Virus record (IMG/VR): IMGVR_UViG_3300037189_002295
Span: 1-38,926 of that record
Direction: 5' to 3' (one strand)
Source: a virus
DNA length: 38,926 nucleotides
The translations under genes and the position numbers were made by a program. Below the pieces are notes generated by a model. It saw nothing but the letters and a program-made list of their open reading frames with translations. It was not told where the DNA came from and made no database searches. The stretch's first letter is position 1, and every line of letters begins with the position of its first letter. Positions 1 through 8,747 of the stretch are shown here, piece by piece.

Positions 1-2585
1 CCACGCACAACCTTCTGCAAGGCTGACAGGCTGTCAGGGCCTTCGGCCTTGATGTCATCACCCATCTTCTTGAAGAAGCTCTTCAGGAAGTTGATGAACC
101 GGCGATAGGCCGGCTGCACTGTGGTGATGGGAATACCGCGCTTGGACATATCCAACAGAGACCCAAACACATAGGCTTGGATCTCAGAGACAGGCATGTC
201 CTTTGCGTTGTATGGGTTATCCTTCAAGAAGTCGAAGTAGGTCTGGGTGCCACCAGGAATCCTGTGAGAGTTCAATGCTTTCTGAATGTTCTCAGGAAGC
301 TCGCTGACCTTCATGTCCTTCTTGAAGTCACGGGCCAGTAGTTTGGAAAACTCAGGATCATACTTGGCGTAGTAGTCTTGCAGGACGTGGAAGGCTTCAT
401 GTGCCGCAGTCTCACGCAACAGCGGAAGCTGATCTTCCGCCAGCGAGAGGTTGATGATGCCATCCATACCCTCTGCTTGAGGGGCGGCCCGATTACCCTG
501 AACATTGGCGCTGATTGTATTCAGGAAGTTGATCTGGTGGTTAGCCCCCTGCGGCAGCAGATTGGCTATGATGTCAGCGGCGTGGAATGCCTCGTACAAC
601 TGCTCAGGTGTGGAGTCGCCCCGCTCAATGGCAGCCACAACCCCATCAGCGGCTTTGTTACCCTGAGTGCCTAGCTTCCTGAGCTTCTCAAGGCGCTGAT
701 CAACAACCTTCCTAGCCTGTTGACGAACAGCATCTTCCTCAGTGGTGGGTACGCTGTAGATGGGCTTTGGCTCAGCGGCCTTCTGCGCCAACCTTACGGA
801 GCGAGAGGAACTCTGATCATCAGCCTCACGGTCATCAAAGCCAACCTCAGCATTACGTTCATCAATCAACGAAATTGTTTTGGCCTTCTCCTCATCAGAG
901 AGGTTGTTCCATGTCGGCGCACTTCGACCGGAGGCCGACACCATAGCGTCAACAAGGAACCTGACATCGCCACCAGCAGCAACTCGCGCTTGCTCAAATG
1001 TGGGGACAACTACCGCCGCAGGAGCGGGAGAAGCCGGCACCGGAGTTTCTGTTGCTGGCTCTGTAGTCGCCTCAGGTGGCGCTTCAGGGGTGCCAGCAGG
1101 CTGAGTGGTATCGGTGGGTGCCTGTGCCTCTGGGGCTGCTGTAGGGGCTTCTGCTGGCTGCTGCTGAACCCCAGCCTCCGGAACGCGCAGCCGGTAGCTC
1201 TTGGTGGGTTTGTCATACTCCACCACACCGTCTGGCTTCTTGGCTTCGGCCCTTAGGTTCTGACTAACTGCACCGACATTCTCCACCCCCATAACGGAAG
1301 CCAGTTCCTGTGGGGTGAAGTTACCCACCATTCCTTGGTCCAGCAGGGTGGATTGAATGTTCTGGGGCTTAAGCTGGTCAGAGATCTTACTGGCTTCTTC
1401 AGCCTGTAGGGTGCGGAGGTGAAGCTGCCCTTGGATATCATTCGCTCGCTGAAGGATATCATCGTCTGGCATTTGCTGAAGGCTTGTGAGGTTAGGGAAC
1501 CTCGCAGTTAAGAACGCCCTAGCTTCATCAGGATCATTGTACTGAATGGGTTCCCGCTCAGGAGGCTGCACCACAATGCGCTGCTGACCGAGTTCACCAA
1601 AGGCGGCACGAAGCTGCTGATCCTTGAGTTCATCTTCAGCTTGACGACGCTCCTCAGCAGATACCGCCCTGTTCACATTGCCGATAGCGCCACCGACACC
1701 ACCACCAATAAACTCAGCCGCGATCTCGGCGTTGTTGAGTTTGCCTTCTGTGGCAAGCTGGGCACCAGCCTCGCCTAGGGCGCCACCAGCGCCTTCCATT
1801 GCAGCGCCACCAGCGATACGGGGCAGGGCACTTCTAGTGGCCAGCCTGCCGGCACCGTACCCAACAACAGCGTCTGTGCCCGAGATGATGCCAGCACGAA
1901 GGAAGGCATCGTTGCGGATCTTTTCGCGCGTAGCTGGGTCCGCATTGATGCGCCCAATGATTGTTCGGACATCTTCAGGTTTGGAGGGATCAAGACCAGC
2001 ATCCCGCACCGACTGAAGGATGGCTTGACCATGAGAGTTGGCAAACTCTGTCGGGAACCCAGCGGCACCAGCTAGCGCGCCAACAACCTGACGAACGAAT
2101 GGGATAGGTATTAAGTTCTCAACAACACCAAGGCCACCAGCCACGGGGTTGGAACCAATGCTTTCAAGGCCAATGTCACCAACAGCAGATGCAGATGAAC
2201 CAATGGCAGCCACTGACCCCAGCAAACTAGTTGCTTCTTGGGCCTTACGGAAAGCTTCTTGCGAAGCCCGCGTCTGAGGGATTTGTTCCAGCCGCCGCTG
2301 ACGTTCAGCAACTGCCGTCGCAGCCTCCGCTTCCGGAAGTCCATACCAGCTTTCCGGAGCAAGGCCTCGCGTGCCAGCAACGCCCTGCATGGTTTGCTGG
2401 TAGCCGCGCTCAAGTGGATCAAGGACGTTACGTTGAAGCGTGCTACGCCCTTGAGCTTCAGCAGTATTCAGTTGAGGAGCGTAGCGAGGAAGTATGTTGG
2501 ATCGAATAGCATCAACAATTTGTTCCTGCGACATCTCGTTCGGGAACTCAACGATACCAATCGTTGGGATGTTTACTTGAGTCAT
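1..2585 (-). CDS. Large virion (ejection-type) protein with HEXXH metallopeptidase motif, 3' end outside window
   Basis: Open for 861 codons from ATG at 2585 to the window edge without a stop. The start is set by GAGG seven bases upstream and lies 13 bases after the previous stop. The N-terminus (IPTIGIVEFPNEMS) resembles the opening of very large phage proteins that enter the cell with the DNA. Residues about 150-300 are glycine/alanine-rich and could be membrane-active; residues about 470-520 are a Pro/Ala/Thr/Glu-rich linker. Around residue 729 is AAHEAFHVLQ, a HEXXH zinc-peptidase motif (H729, E730, H733); E801 in PVSEIQAYVF may be the third zinc ligand as in gluzincins. From this I infer a virion-borne protease or cell-wall-processing domain, acting at infection or maturation. 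It is the last gene seen of the minus-strand structural operon. The coding call is firm; the peptidase activity is inferred from the motif alone. Confidence 0.8.
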   Translation of the reverse strand, partial: MTQVNIPTIGIVEFPNEMSQEQIVDAIRSNILPRYAPQLNTAEAQGRSTLQRNVLDPLERGYQQTMQGVAGTRGLAPESWYGLPEAEAATAVAERQRRLEQIPQTRASQEAFRKAQEATSLLGSVAAIGSSASAVGDIGLESIGSNPVAGGLGVVENLIPIPFVRQVVGALAGAAGFPTEFANSHGQAILQSVRDAGLDPSKPEDVRTIIGRINADPATREKIRNDAFLRAGIISGTDAVVGYGAGRLATRSALPRIAGGAAMEGAGGALGEAGAQLATEGKLNNAEIAAEFIGGGVGGAIGNVNRAVSAEERRQAEDELKDQQLRAAFGELGQQRIVVQPPEREPIQYNDPDEARAFLTARFPNLTSLQQMPDDDILQRANDIQGQLHLRTLQAEEASKISDQLKPQNIQSTLLDQGMVGNFTPQELASVMGVENVGAVSQNLRAEAKKPDGVVEYDKPTKSYRLRVPEAGVQQQPAEAPTAAPEAQAPTDTTQPAGTPEAPPEATTEPATETPVPASPAPAAVVVPTFEQARVAAGGDVRFLVDAMVSASGRSAPTWNNLSDEEKAKTISLIDERNAEVGFDDREADDQSSSRSVRLAQKAAEPKPIYSVPTTEEDAVRQQARKVVDQRLEKLRKLGTQGNKAADGVVAAIERGDSTPEQLYEAFHAADIIANLLPQGANHQINFLNTISANVQGNRAAPQAEGMDGIINLSLAEDQLPLLRETAAHEAFHVLQDYYAKYDPEFSKLLARDFKKDMKVSELPENIQKALNSHRIPGGTQTYFDFLKDNPYNAKDMPVSEIQAYVFGSLLDMSKRGIPITTVQPAYRRFINFLKSFFKKMGDDIKAEGPDSLSALQKVVR

Positions 2586-2598
2586 TTGTAGTCCTCAA

Positions 2599-4266
2599 TC
2601 AACGACCAAGTGTCCCAGTTGCCGGATTGTAGTTAAACGCAGGTGGCGCAGGGCTAGTTTGCGGTGCGGTCCCAGGAGTAGTAAACGTAGACCTGATTGC
2701 AGCATCAATCTCTGGTACGGTTGCGGGGCGCCCCAACTGACGACGAATAGTATTTCCCACAGAGGTTCTGAGTTCGGGGTTCCTCAATGCGGCACCGATG
2801 TCGCGTTGATTTTGGGTGTCCAAAGCAGCTTCACCGCGAGCCGTGAAGCCTCGCAGCATGTCAGCGGCCTGTCTCCTCGCTTCACTTGGCTTCATGTCGG
2901 GGTTATCCTTCAGGATGTCCGCGACAGTTTTATCCATATCGGTCAGGCGGTCACGCCCACCAGCCGCAATGCCAGCAGACTGAATATGACCAGCCACTTG
3001 CATCCTTGTTGTCTCTAGGCTTGTTCTAGCCTGAAGTTCAGCATTTAGCCGACTAATGGCGCTATTACGCTGATGCTCAGTCAGCATACCCTGATGGTAC
3101 TGCGCCTCCACATCAGCCTTAGCCAGATCAAACTGGGCCTTCAGTTCATCACGACCCTCCTTGCGGAGATTGGTCATCTGAGTCTGGTAGCCCTGAATGG
3201 CAGGGATGGCACCAGCAAGGTTCTGTGCGAAGTGCGGGGACGTGCCACCAGCAATAGCCAGACCAGCCTGAAGCAGCGCCATGTTGCGTGCATTCTCACG
3301 CTCGGTGGCCGGGTTAACCCGCTCACGCTCCATCCGCTCCATGATGGAGTTCAGATGAGAACGGTCGATAGTGGTGCCGGGAGGAATCGCCGATGCGGGT
3401 GCGGCAGCAGGTGCTGCTGTGGGTGCTGCTGTGGCCGTGGGTGTGGCCGTGGGTGTGGCCGTGAGCGCCTGCCTAACTAGAGCGCCGACACCATTGCCTT
3501 GAGTAGCAGCATTTCCCGTAGCAGTTTGGCGTTGAGGAGGCGGTGCATATGGGGGAGGAGTGGGAAGCACCTCTTCTTGTTCAGGATCAATTCGTTCGCC
3601 CAGTATGCTACCTGTCGCAGGTATTGCTTGAGTTGTGACCTCTTGTGCCGCAGCCGTATTTTTCCCAGGCTCGGACATGCGATACCGCAAAGCCTGTTCT
3701 ATCGCAGACCTAGGTGGCGCTCCAAACGCCCTTGATTGAGTTTGAGGATCAATGGGAATAAACTGTTGCTCAGGAAGATTTTCACGCCGGCCACCCCTAA
3801 GGAAGCGGGAGAACGCATTCTCTGTGGGCGGCTCTGTAACGGTGGGGGTAGGATCAAGAAGGGCGTTAAGTTGTTCTACCGTCATCCCTCGCAAACTAGC
3901 AGATGGCGGTGGGTCGCCGCCCCCGCTCATCCGCACCACACCACCTTCCCGCATACCAGGGACCGGGGAGGCTAGGCTCTGGATACCCACAGAAGGGGCG
4001 CTGGCAGGCTGCTGAGGAGCTTGGGCAGGCATCATACCGGGCGCTGTAGCAACCGACTGTCCGGGCTGCTGAGGACCTTGTGTGAGGTCATCAGCAACGG
4101 TGCTGCTGGGCGGCGACTGGTTCTGCTGACGCATATCTTTGCGGCGCTTCAGTTCACTCAACACAAGGAACTGCGGCACCTGACCTGTTGGGTCTTGCAT
4201 CTCAGACATGAGTTGCTGGTCAGACAGGCTCTTCAGGGAATCTTGAGTTTGAAGGAGATTTGCCAT
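2599..4266 (-). CDS. Phage structural protein, low-complexity middle (555 aa)
   Basis: The start at 4266 is chosen because the upstream gene stops one base before it and AGGAAC sits in the ribosome-binding position; the frame is open farther upstream but that part overlaps the neighbour. Residues about 10-50 (LSDQQL, PQFLVLSELKRRKDMR) form a helical segment seen in virion proteins of many short-tailed phages. Residues about 50-300 are rich in Pro, Gln, Ala and Thr, including an ATPTATPTAT run encoded by a 12-base tandem repeat. The C-terminal half is predicted helical (residues about 320-500), with many Ala, Gln and charged residues. It sits between the presumed ejection protein and a Gln/Asn-rich protein, which suggests an internal or tail-tip virion component. 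No enzyme motif is visible. Confidence 0.75.
   Translation of the reverse strand: MANLLQTQDSLKSLSDQQLMSEMQDPTGQVPQFLVLSELKRRKDMRQQNQSPPSSTVADDLTQGPQQPGQSVATAPGMMPAQAPQQPASAPSVGIQSLASPVPGMREGGVVRMSGGGDPPPSASLRGMTVEQLNALLDPTPTVTEPPTENAFSRFLRGGRRENLPEQQFIPIDPQTQSRAFGAPPRSAIEQALRYRMSEPGKNTAAAQEVTTQAIPATGSILGERIDPEQEEVLPTPPPYAPPPQRQTATGNAATQGNGVGALVRQALTATPTATPTATAAPTAAPAAAPASAIPPGTTIDRSHLNSIMERMERERVNPATERENARNMALLQAGLAIAGGTSPHFAQNLAGAIPAIQGYQTQMTNLRKEGRDELKAQFDLAKADVEAQYHQGMLTEHQRNSAISRLNAELQARTSLETTRMQVAGHIQSAGIAAGGRDRLTDMDKTVADILKDNPDMKPSEARRQAADMLRGFTARGEAALDTQNQRDIGAALRNPELRTSVGNTIRRQLGRPATVPEIDAAIRSTFTTPGTAPQTSPAPPAFNYNPATGTLGR
3431..3463. repeat. 12-base tandem repeat inside a structural gene
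   Basis: Two full copies and one partial copy of GTGGCCGTGGGT follow each other directly. The period is a multiple of three and encodes the repeated Ala-Thr-Pro-Thr linker of the overlapping gene, so copy number can change without breaking the frame. Confidence 0.8.
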
Positions 4267-4267
4267 G

Positions 4268-5269
4268 TTAAGTTCCTGACTTCCCACCCACCATGTTTGC
4301 CAAACCAATACCACCAATACCCAAGCCTGCAATCTGACTAACGGCGCTAGGGTTTGTGTAGCTAGATGTCTGAGTATTAGGCTGTACCGGCAGTCCATGC
4401 AGGATGTTCGACATGAAGCCCATCTGCTTGTACGGGAAGTCAACTTGGTTCTGGAAGTTCTGATAGCCGACATCAAGGCCTTGCTGTTCCAGCGCCTGCT
4501 GCTGAGCGCCAACCTGCTGCATGGCCCCAGCCTGAGCGAGAGTAAGGCCTTGGTTGGTAGAACCAAGGTTTGCATACTGAGCGCCGGCCTGTAGGCCAAG
4601 ATTGGCACCAGCTTGCTGAACACCAGCGGCTTGAGCTGCCGACTGATTTGTTGCCGTTTGTGCCTGCAACTGACGGGCTTGGTCAGCATTGAACTGGGTC
4701 TGAGCATTCTGAAAGGCGTTCTGTGCCCCAGTGGCTTCAATGCCCTGCATCTGCTGCATCAGCCCGCGCTGAGCCAGACCCTGCTGAATGGCGTCTCGAT
4801 ACCCACCAAAGGCGCCACCACCAGCCTGCACCGCTGTAGCGTCCCGACCAGACTGACCCTCAGCAAAGTCCCGCTGTGCCTGCTGCTTCTGGTAGTTGAC
4901 CACATTCCCCATGTACGGAGAGGCATACTGATTAAGCTGATCCTGGCCAAAGTTCTGGCTGGTGATCGGGGTGGACTGGAAGTTAGTGGTGCCAAGAGCA
5001 GCATTGGTGGCCATATTCGTCGCTTGGTTAGCGGCGTTGAAGTAAGGCTGTTGACCGCCCACGGTGCTTCGCGTGATGTCAAAGCCCTGCTGCTGCGCTG
5101 GGTTAAAGTCAGCAATCCGCTGGCCTGGATACGGTGTGTAAGAGTTGCCGGCCAAGTCCTGGCTAGAGTTCAGCAGCTTTTCAAAGTAGGGCTGAACATA
5201 AGCAGGCAGGTTGGTCTGCGTTACATTGGTCTGCGTCGGGCCAGAGCTACCACCACCACTACCGCCCAT
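4268..5269 (-). CDS. Gln/Asn/Ala-rich virion protein (333 aa)
   Basis: ATG at 5269 is preceded by AAGGAAC and overlaps the end of the upstream gene by 11 bases. The N-terminus is glycine/serine-rich (GGSGGGSSG) and is followed by PAYVQPYFEKLL and PYPGQRIADFNPAQQ, motifs found in conserved phage structural proteins. Residues about 80-290 are dominated by Gln, Ala and Asn and are probably helical, as in internal-core or tail-needle proteins. The C-terminal 40 residues (IAGLGIGGIGLANMVGGKSG) are glycine-rich and hydrophobic. Placement among virion genes supports a structural or DNA-ejection role; the exact function is not recognisable. Confidence 0.75.
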   Translation of the reverse strand: MGGSGGGSSGPTQTNVTQTNLPAYVQPYFEKLLNSSQDLAGNSYTPYPGQRIADFNPAQQQGFDITRSTVGGQQPYFNAANQATNMATNAALGTTNFQSTPITSQNFGQDQLNQYASPYMGNVVNYQKQQAQRDFAEGQSGRDATAVQAGGGAFGGYRDAIQQGLAQRGLMQQMQGIEATGAQNAFQNAQTQFNADQARQLQAQTATNQSAAQAAGVQQAGANLGLQAGAQYANLGSTNQGLTLAQAGAMQQVGAQQQALEQQGLDVGYQNFQNQVDFPYKQMGFMSNILHGLPVQPNTQTSSYTNPSAVSQIAGLGIGGIGLANMVGGKSGT

Positions 5270-6173
5270 ATTGAAGTTCCTTCTCTAACATGGTTGGGCT
5301 TTTAGCCGCCCTATGAGAGCGATCACCTTTGGTGACACCCTCGCTCAATGCGTAAAGAGCGCCATCACCAAAGATGTCTCTAAACCTTTTGAGCGCCTCT
5401 TGCGGCTTTGGATGCTCGCCACTTAGCGCCGCCTTAGCTTCTGCTACAATGCTAGCGGTGGTGCCGTGATGGGCGCTCCCTAGGCTAGCGAGGCCACCCT
5501 TAGCGTGGCGCTTGGGCGGTACGGGATGGTTGACACGGCCATTGTGGACCCAGCCACCAGCAGCGTCGTCACCACCACCACCACCATCGCCTCCATTCCC
5601 GGTGTCCGTACTGGCCGAATCACTACCACTGTCGCCGCTACCGGCGCCCACGCCTCCACCGCTGTTGCCGCCACTACCATCGTTGAGTGTGCGGTCCAAA
5701 GCAGAATCCGGCTGAAGATACTTTGGTGCGTTTGGTAGGTAATTCCACTCAGGGCTAAAACCCGGACGATAGGAGGGCGAAGGCGCGGAAGTGCCGTTTT
5801 CGAGAGTGACTCCCTGCTGTGCGCCAGAAGCTTGAGATGGTGCCGCTGGTTGTGCTGGCGAAAGTGCCGCTTGAAGCGCCCCGATATATCGCAGACGAGG
5901 ATCTCCAGCTTGACCTGACACGTAAGGATCAACAGTGACGTTCTTGAGTGACTCAAGGCCAGGATTGACCCTGGGCTGTGGAATGTTGCCGTTAATCGCA
6001 CTAGCCAACTGAGCTAACCGATCTTGGCTGTCTGATGTGCTGTTTGACCCAGACAAGTAGTTCCACTCTGGATGGAATCCAGACCGATATTGTGAAGGCG
6101 GAACCGATACGGTTGGCGCAGCGTGCTGGGGGATTCTAGTGCCACCATCAGTGGCAGCCATCATGCCAGCCAT
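5259..6173 (-). CDS. Glycine-rich virion protein, partial paralogue of the 517-aa protein two genes upstream
   Basis: ATG at 6173 follows AAGGAACT and the previous stop by one base. Two copies of a short motif occur inside it: YRSGFHPEWNYL (about residue 30) and YRPGFSPEWNYL (about residue 138). A Gly/Ser/Asp-rich linker covers about 165-205. The segment from about 225 (KGGLASLGSAHHGTTASIV) to about 285 (FGDGALYALSEG) is clearly related to part of the protein encoded at 6582-8135. The last residues, MLEKELQYGR, match the end of the acetyltransferase-like neighbour (MFEKEL) with the stop changed to Gln, so part of this gene appears to derive from duplicated material. Function unknown; virion location inferred from the operon. 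Confidence 0.7.
   Translation of the reverse strand: MAGMMAATDGGTRIPQHAAPTVSVPPSQYRSGFHPEWNYLSGSNSTSDSQDRLAQLASAINGNIPQPRVNPGLESLKNVTVDPYVSGQAGDPRLRYIGALQAALSPAQPAAPSQASGAQQGVTLENGTSAPSPSYRPGFSPEWNYLPNAPKYLQPDSALDRTLNDGSGGNSGGGVGAGSGDSGSDSASTDTGNGGDGGGGGDDAAGGWVHNGRVNHPVPPKRHAKGGLASLGSAHHGTTASIVAEAKAALSGEHPKPQEALKRFRDIFGDGALYALSEGVTKGDRSHRAAKSPTMLEKELQYGR
5266..5292 (-). repeat. Duplicated gene-junction sequence, copy A
   Basis: 27 bases matching 6170-6196 at 24 of 27 positions. The repeat spans the end of one gene, the ribosome-binding site GAGAAGGAACT and the start codon of the next. Confidence 0.85.
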
Positions 6174-6196
6174 ATTACAGTTCCTTCTCGAACATG
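6170..6196 (-). repeat. Duplicated gene-junction sequence, copy B
   Basis: Partner of 5266-5292. Here the upstream gene stops with TAA inside the repeat, while copy A has CAA and reads four codons further (Gln, Tyr, Gly, Arg). Confidence 0.85.
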
Positions 6197-6585
6197 ATTA
6201 GGCCCTTGGTTATTCCGAAAGGCTCTAACATCTTCAGCCATCCTTCTTTACCACAGCCTTCAATAGCCTCACACTGATTGTCTTTTGCCCACCGAACAAG
6301 AAGCTCCATCATCTCATTGCGCCAATGGCGGAGATTGGTGCCTCCAGTGAACATGGAGGTGAGGACTCGCTTTGATGGGTAATCAGTTACGCATGTAACT
6401 TCTATGCCCTTTATGGCTTGGTTATCAAACGCAATCCATAGTTGCATGGTGGACTTCTGCACCGCCACGTAGACATCGTAGCTGGTGTATCGCCCATTGG
6501 TTACAGCCACCGCTGGATCTAGGAGTGGCTGAACCCTATCCCAGACGGCGTTGATATGTTCAATGGGGACTAGGCTTACATTCAC
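6175..6585 (-). CDS. GNAT-acetyltransferase-like phage protein (136 aa)
   Basis: A compact 136-residue protein of a family common in virion operons of short-tailed phages and usually annotated as acetyltransferase-like. Recognisable parts are PIEHINAVWDRVQPLL, GRYTSYDVYVAV, QLWIAFDNQAIKGIEVT, and the terminal EGCGKEGWLKMLEPFGI. The alternating beta/alpha pattern fits a GNAT fold, but I see no clear acetyl-CoA loop, so catalysis is unproven; a structural role in the particle is equally possible. It starts with GTG at 6585, overlapping the previous TGA (GTGA). The C-terminal FEKEL is copied into the following gene. Confidence 0.7.
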   Translation of the reverse strand: MNVSLVPIEHINAVWDRVQPLLDPAVAVTNGRYTSYDVYVAVQKSTMQLWIAFDNQAIKGIEVTCVTDYPSKRVLTSMFTGGTNLRHWRNEMMELLVRWAKDNQCEAIEGCGKEGWLKMLEPFGITKGLIMFEKEL

Positions 6586-8135
6586 GCAGGCAGGGCCTTG
6601 TGGCTGATCGGCCCAGGCTGCTTCACCTTGCCAGTTTTATCTCGACGCACGCGGTTCATCATCTCTTGCAGCTTGCGAACGCCCTGGTCGGTTGACCCGT
6701 CACCAAGCGCCGACACCACATCCGACGAAACCACGAACTCGCCATCAGCCAGCCTCACCTTCTGACGGCCTTCGATGGTGCCAGGAACGAGGTCATCAAG
6801 ACCACCGCCGGCACCCCGAATGCGGCCACCCTCAGCGAAGCTCTCACTCAGGGCGCGCAAGGCGCTATCACCGAACGTCTCACGGAACCGCTGAAGTGCC
6901 TGCTTGGGATGAGGATGTTCACCCATCATGGCCGCCTTGGCTTCATGTACGATGTTGGCAGTGGTGCCGTGACGATGATCACCACCTAGGCTGGCAAGGC
7001 CGCCATCAGCAAAGTACCGGGCTTCTGGGCTGAAGCCAGGACGATAGCCAGGGCCGGGCATGGTCATGGGACGGCTGGTTGCCGGGATGGTGCTGTTATA
7101 GTCCCAAGGGGTTTCACCCGGCAGCTTAGGCTTCTTAGGCGGCGCCAAGGTGGATGCCATATAGGCGCTACCAGCCAACATGCCGGCACCCTTGAGGCCG
7201 TCTAGGGTGGTGAGGTTACTACCGATCTTGTCGAGAGCGGCTGTTGGGTTGTTAACCACATTGCCTAGGTTCATGCTGGCACGGTCAGCAATAGACATGG
7301 GCGCGTTAGTGGTGGCCGAGGGAGTGCCGGTAGCAGTGGTTGGAGCAGCATATGAGCTTGGATTAGGGCCGCCACCAATCTGACCAAACTGGGCCAGAGG
7401 AGCTTGCTGCTGAGGAACTCCTGGGGTGGTTTGATACCCACCAGCCACAGCATCTAAGCGAGATGTATCTGGCATCCCCCCAGACTGAGCGCCGCCATAG
7501 AAATTGTTCATGGTGTTAACAGCAGCATTACCACTCACCGGAGTGGCGCCCGCGCCGCCGGGTGACGGGCTACCAGTACCCATGAAGCCACCACCAGATG
7601 AGCTACCAACACCAACAGCCTCAGTGCTGGCAGCGCCTGGAACACCGCCGGATGCGGCACTACCAATACCGATAGCTTCAGTGCCGTTAGCAACGCCGCC
7701 AGCAAGATCAGCACCCACTTGCGGCAACACATCTGTCGCTGCGCCTGTCGCTGCTCCACCAGCAGCCTCAGCAACGCCACCCAAGACGCCAGCACCGGCA
7801 TAGGAGCCGATACCAGAGATCAACCCACTGGTCAGGGCGGTGCCGATGCTCTCGCCCTTGGCAGCGCCTACAGCGGTGCTGGTGGCAGCAGAGGCCAGGG
7901 CACCATACAATGCAGGAGCAGCAGCACCTGACGTTGCAATGGTCGCCACAAGGCCAGCAATGGCCGGGAGCATGTCCTCAAAGCCAAAGGCTTCAGGCAA
8001 ACCAGTGTGAGGGTTGTGAGTGAAGCGGCGACCAGTGAGGGTCTCGAGGCCAGCCAGTTCTCGGTTACTAACATGGACGAGGTTGTTGTCGCCATAACGG
8101 CCATAGGAGGCTAGGCGCCTGGATTCCTCAGTCAT
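6582..8135 (-). CDS. Large glycine/alanine-rich virion protein (517 aa)
   Basis: The frame is open to a TTG at 8153, but AGGGAA lies nine bases before ATG 8135, so the protein beginning MTEESRRLASYGRYG is preferred. Residues about 45-120 are a long Ala/Gly-rich hydrophobic stretch (MLPAIAGLVATIATSGAAAP) that could insert in a membrane during DNA entry. Residues about 120-340 are Gly/Ser/Ala/Thr-rich with low complexity. The C-terminus is distinct: YRPGFSPEARYFADGGLAS, then a conserved block ending FGDSALRALSESFAEGG, then GRQKVRLADGEFVVSSDVVS and a basic tail. The middle block is shared with the gene at 5259-6173. Probably a minor virion or ejection protein; no enzyme signature. Confidence 0.72.
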   Translation of the reverse strand: MTEESRRLASYGRYGDNNLVHVSNRELAGLETLTGRRFTHNPHTGLPEAFGFEDMLPAIAGLVATIATSGAAAPALYGALASAATSTAVGAAKGESIGTALTSGLISGIGSYAGAGVLGGVAEAAGGAATGAATDVLPQVGADLAGGVANGTEAIGIGSAASGGVPGAASTEAVGVGSSSGGGFMGTGSPSPGGAGATPVSGNAAVNTMNNFYGGAQSGGMPDTSRLDAVAGGYQTTPGVPQQQAPLAQFGQIGGGPNPSSYAAPTTATGTPSATTNAPMSIADRASMNLGNVVNNPTAALDKIGSNLTTLDGLKGAGMLAGSAYMASTLAPPKKPKLPGETPWDYNSTIPATSRPMTMPGPGYRPGFSPEARYFADGGLASLGGDHRHGTTANIVHEAKAAMMGEHPHPKQALQRFRETFGDSALRALSESFAEGGRIRGAGGGLDDLVPGTIEGRQKVRLADGEFVVSSDVVSALGDGSTDQGVRKLQEMMNRVRRDKTGKVKQPGPISHKALPA

Positions 8136-8165
8136 GTGTTCCATTCCCTGCAAAAGCCATGACCA

Positions 8166-8747
8166 TCATACCTGACACACGGTCACAATCATACTTGGAG
8201 ATGCCGGCGATACTGGGGATGTGCCAGCAGCAATCGGAGAAATAGACAAATTGGTGCTTGTCCCTGTCCAGTAGAACTCAAGATAAGAACCAGCACTCAT
8301 TGTCAGTACATAGTTCCAGCTAGCAATGGTTTGTCCGTTAATACCGCCATGACGGTTTGGAACATTCACATCACCTGCCGTCTGAGCTAGATTAACACCA
8401 TTCTTACGAAGCCATATCTTTGTATTATGGATTGATGTGTCTGTACTCAACAACTGCGCGGAGAACTGGACATTGTAAACACCAATAGCCCCAACCGTTA
8501 TCCTGCTTCCACTCACAATAGCAACGCCGTTGTTCTCAGCGGTGGTGTTGATCGTGATGGGATACGCAGTAGTGATGCTAGCAATGGATTGCGTCGTAGT
8601 GTCGTAGAACGAACCATACTGCCGGCCAGAGATTGGGTTCTGTATGGCAGACTCAAGATACTGAAACTCCGTCTCAATATCTCGTATCAGATTGTTTGCC
8701 CACGGCTGTTCGTAGTCGATAGGCGGGCTGGATAGGCGCTTACTCAT
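8166..8747 (-). CDS. Beta-sandwich (C1q/TNF-like) fibre or decoration protein (193 aa)
   Basis: ATG overlaps the previous stop by one base (TAATG). After a short helical N-terminus (IETEFQYLESAI) the rest reads as a beta-sandwich: alternating hydrophobic strands such as GVYNVQFSAQLLS, TKIWLRKNGVN and YLEFYWTGTSTNLSI. This order of strands resembles C1q/TNF-like trimeric head domains found on phage fibres. The N-terminal helix may trimerise or attach it to the particle. It sits directly after the big tail protein, fitting a role on the tail or as an adhesin. Assignment is by pattern only. Confidence 0.65.
   Translation of the reverse strand: MSKRLSSPPIDYEQPWANNLIRDIETEFQYLESAIQNPISGRQYGSFYDTTTQSIASITTAYPITINTTAENNGVAIVSGSRITVGAIGVYNVQFSAQLLSTDTSIHNTKIWLRKNGVNLAQTAGDVNVPNRHGGINGQTIASWNYVLTMSAGSYLEFYWTGTSTNLSISPIAAGTSPVSPASPSMIVTVCQV

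Noticed and set aside
2599-4740. Long form of the 555-residue protein starting at 4740
   Set aside because: Its extra 158 residues lie out of frame over the neighbouring gene; ATG 4266 has a ribosome-binding site and follows the stop by one base.
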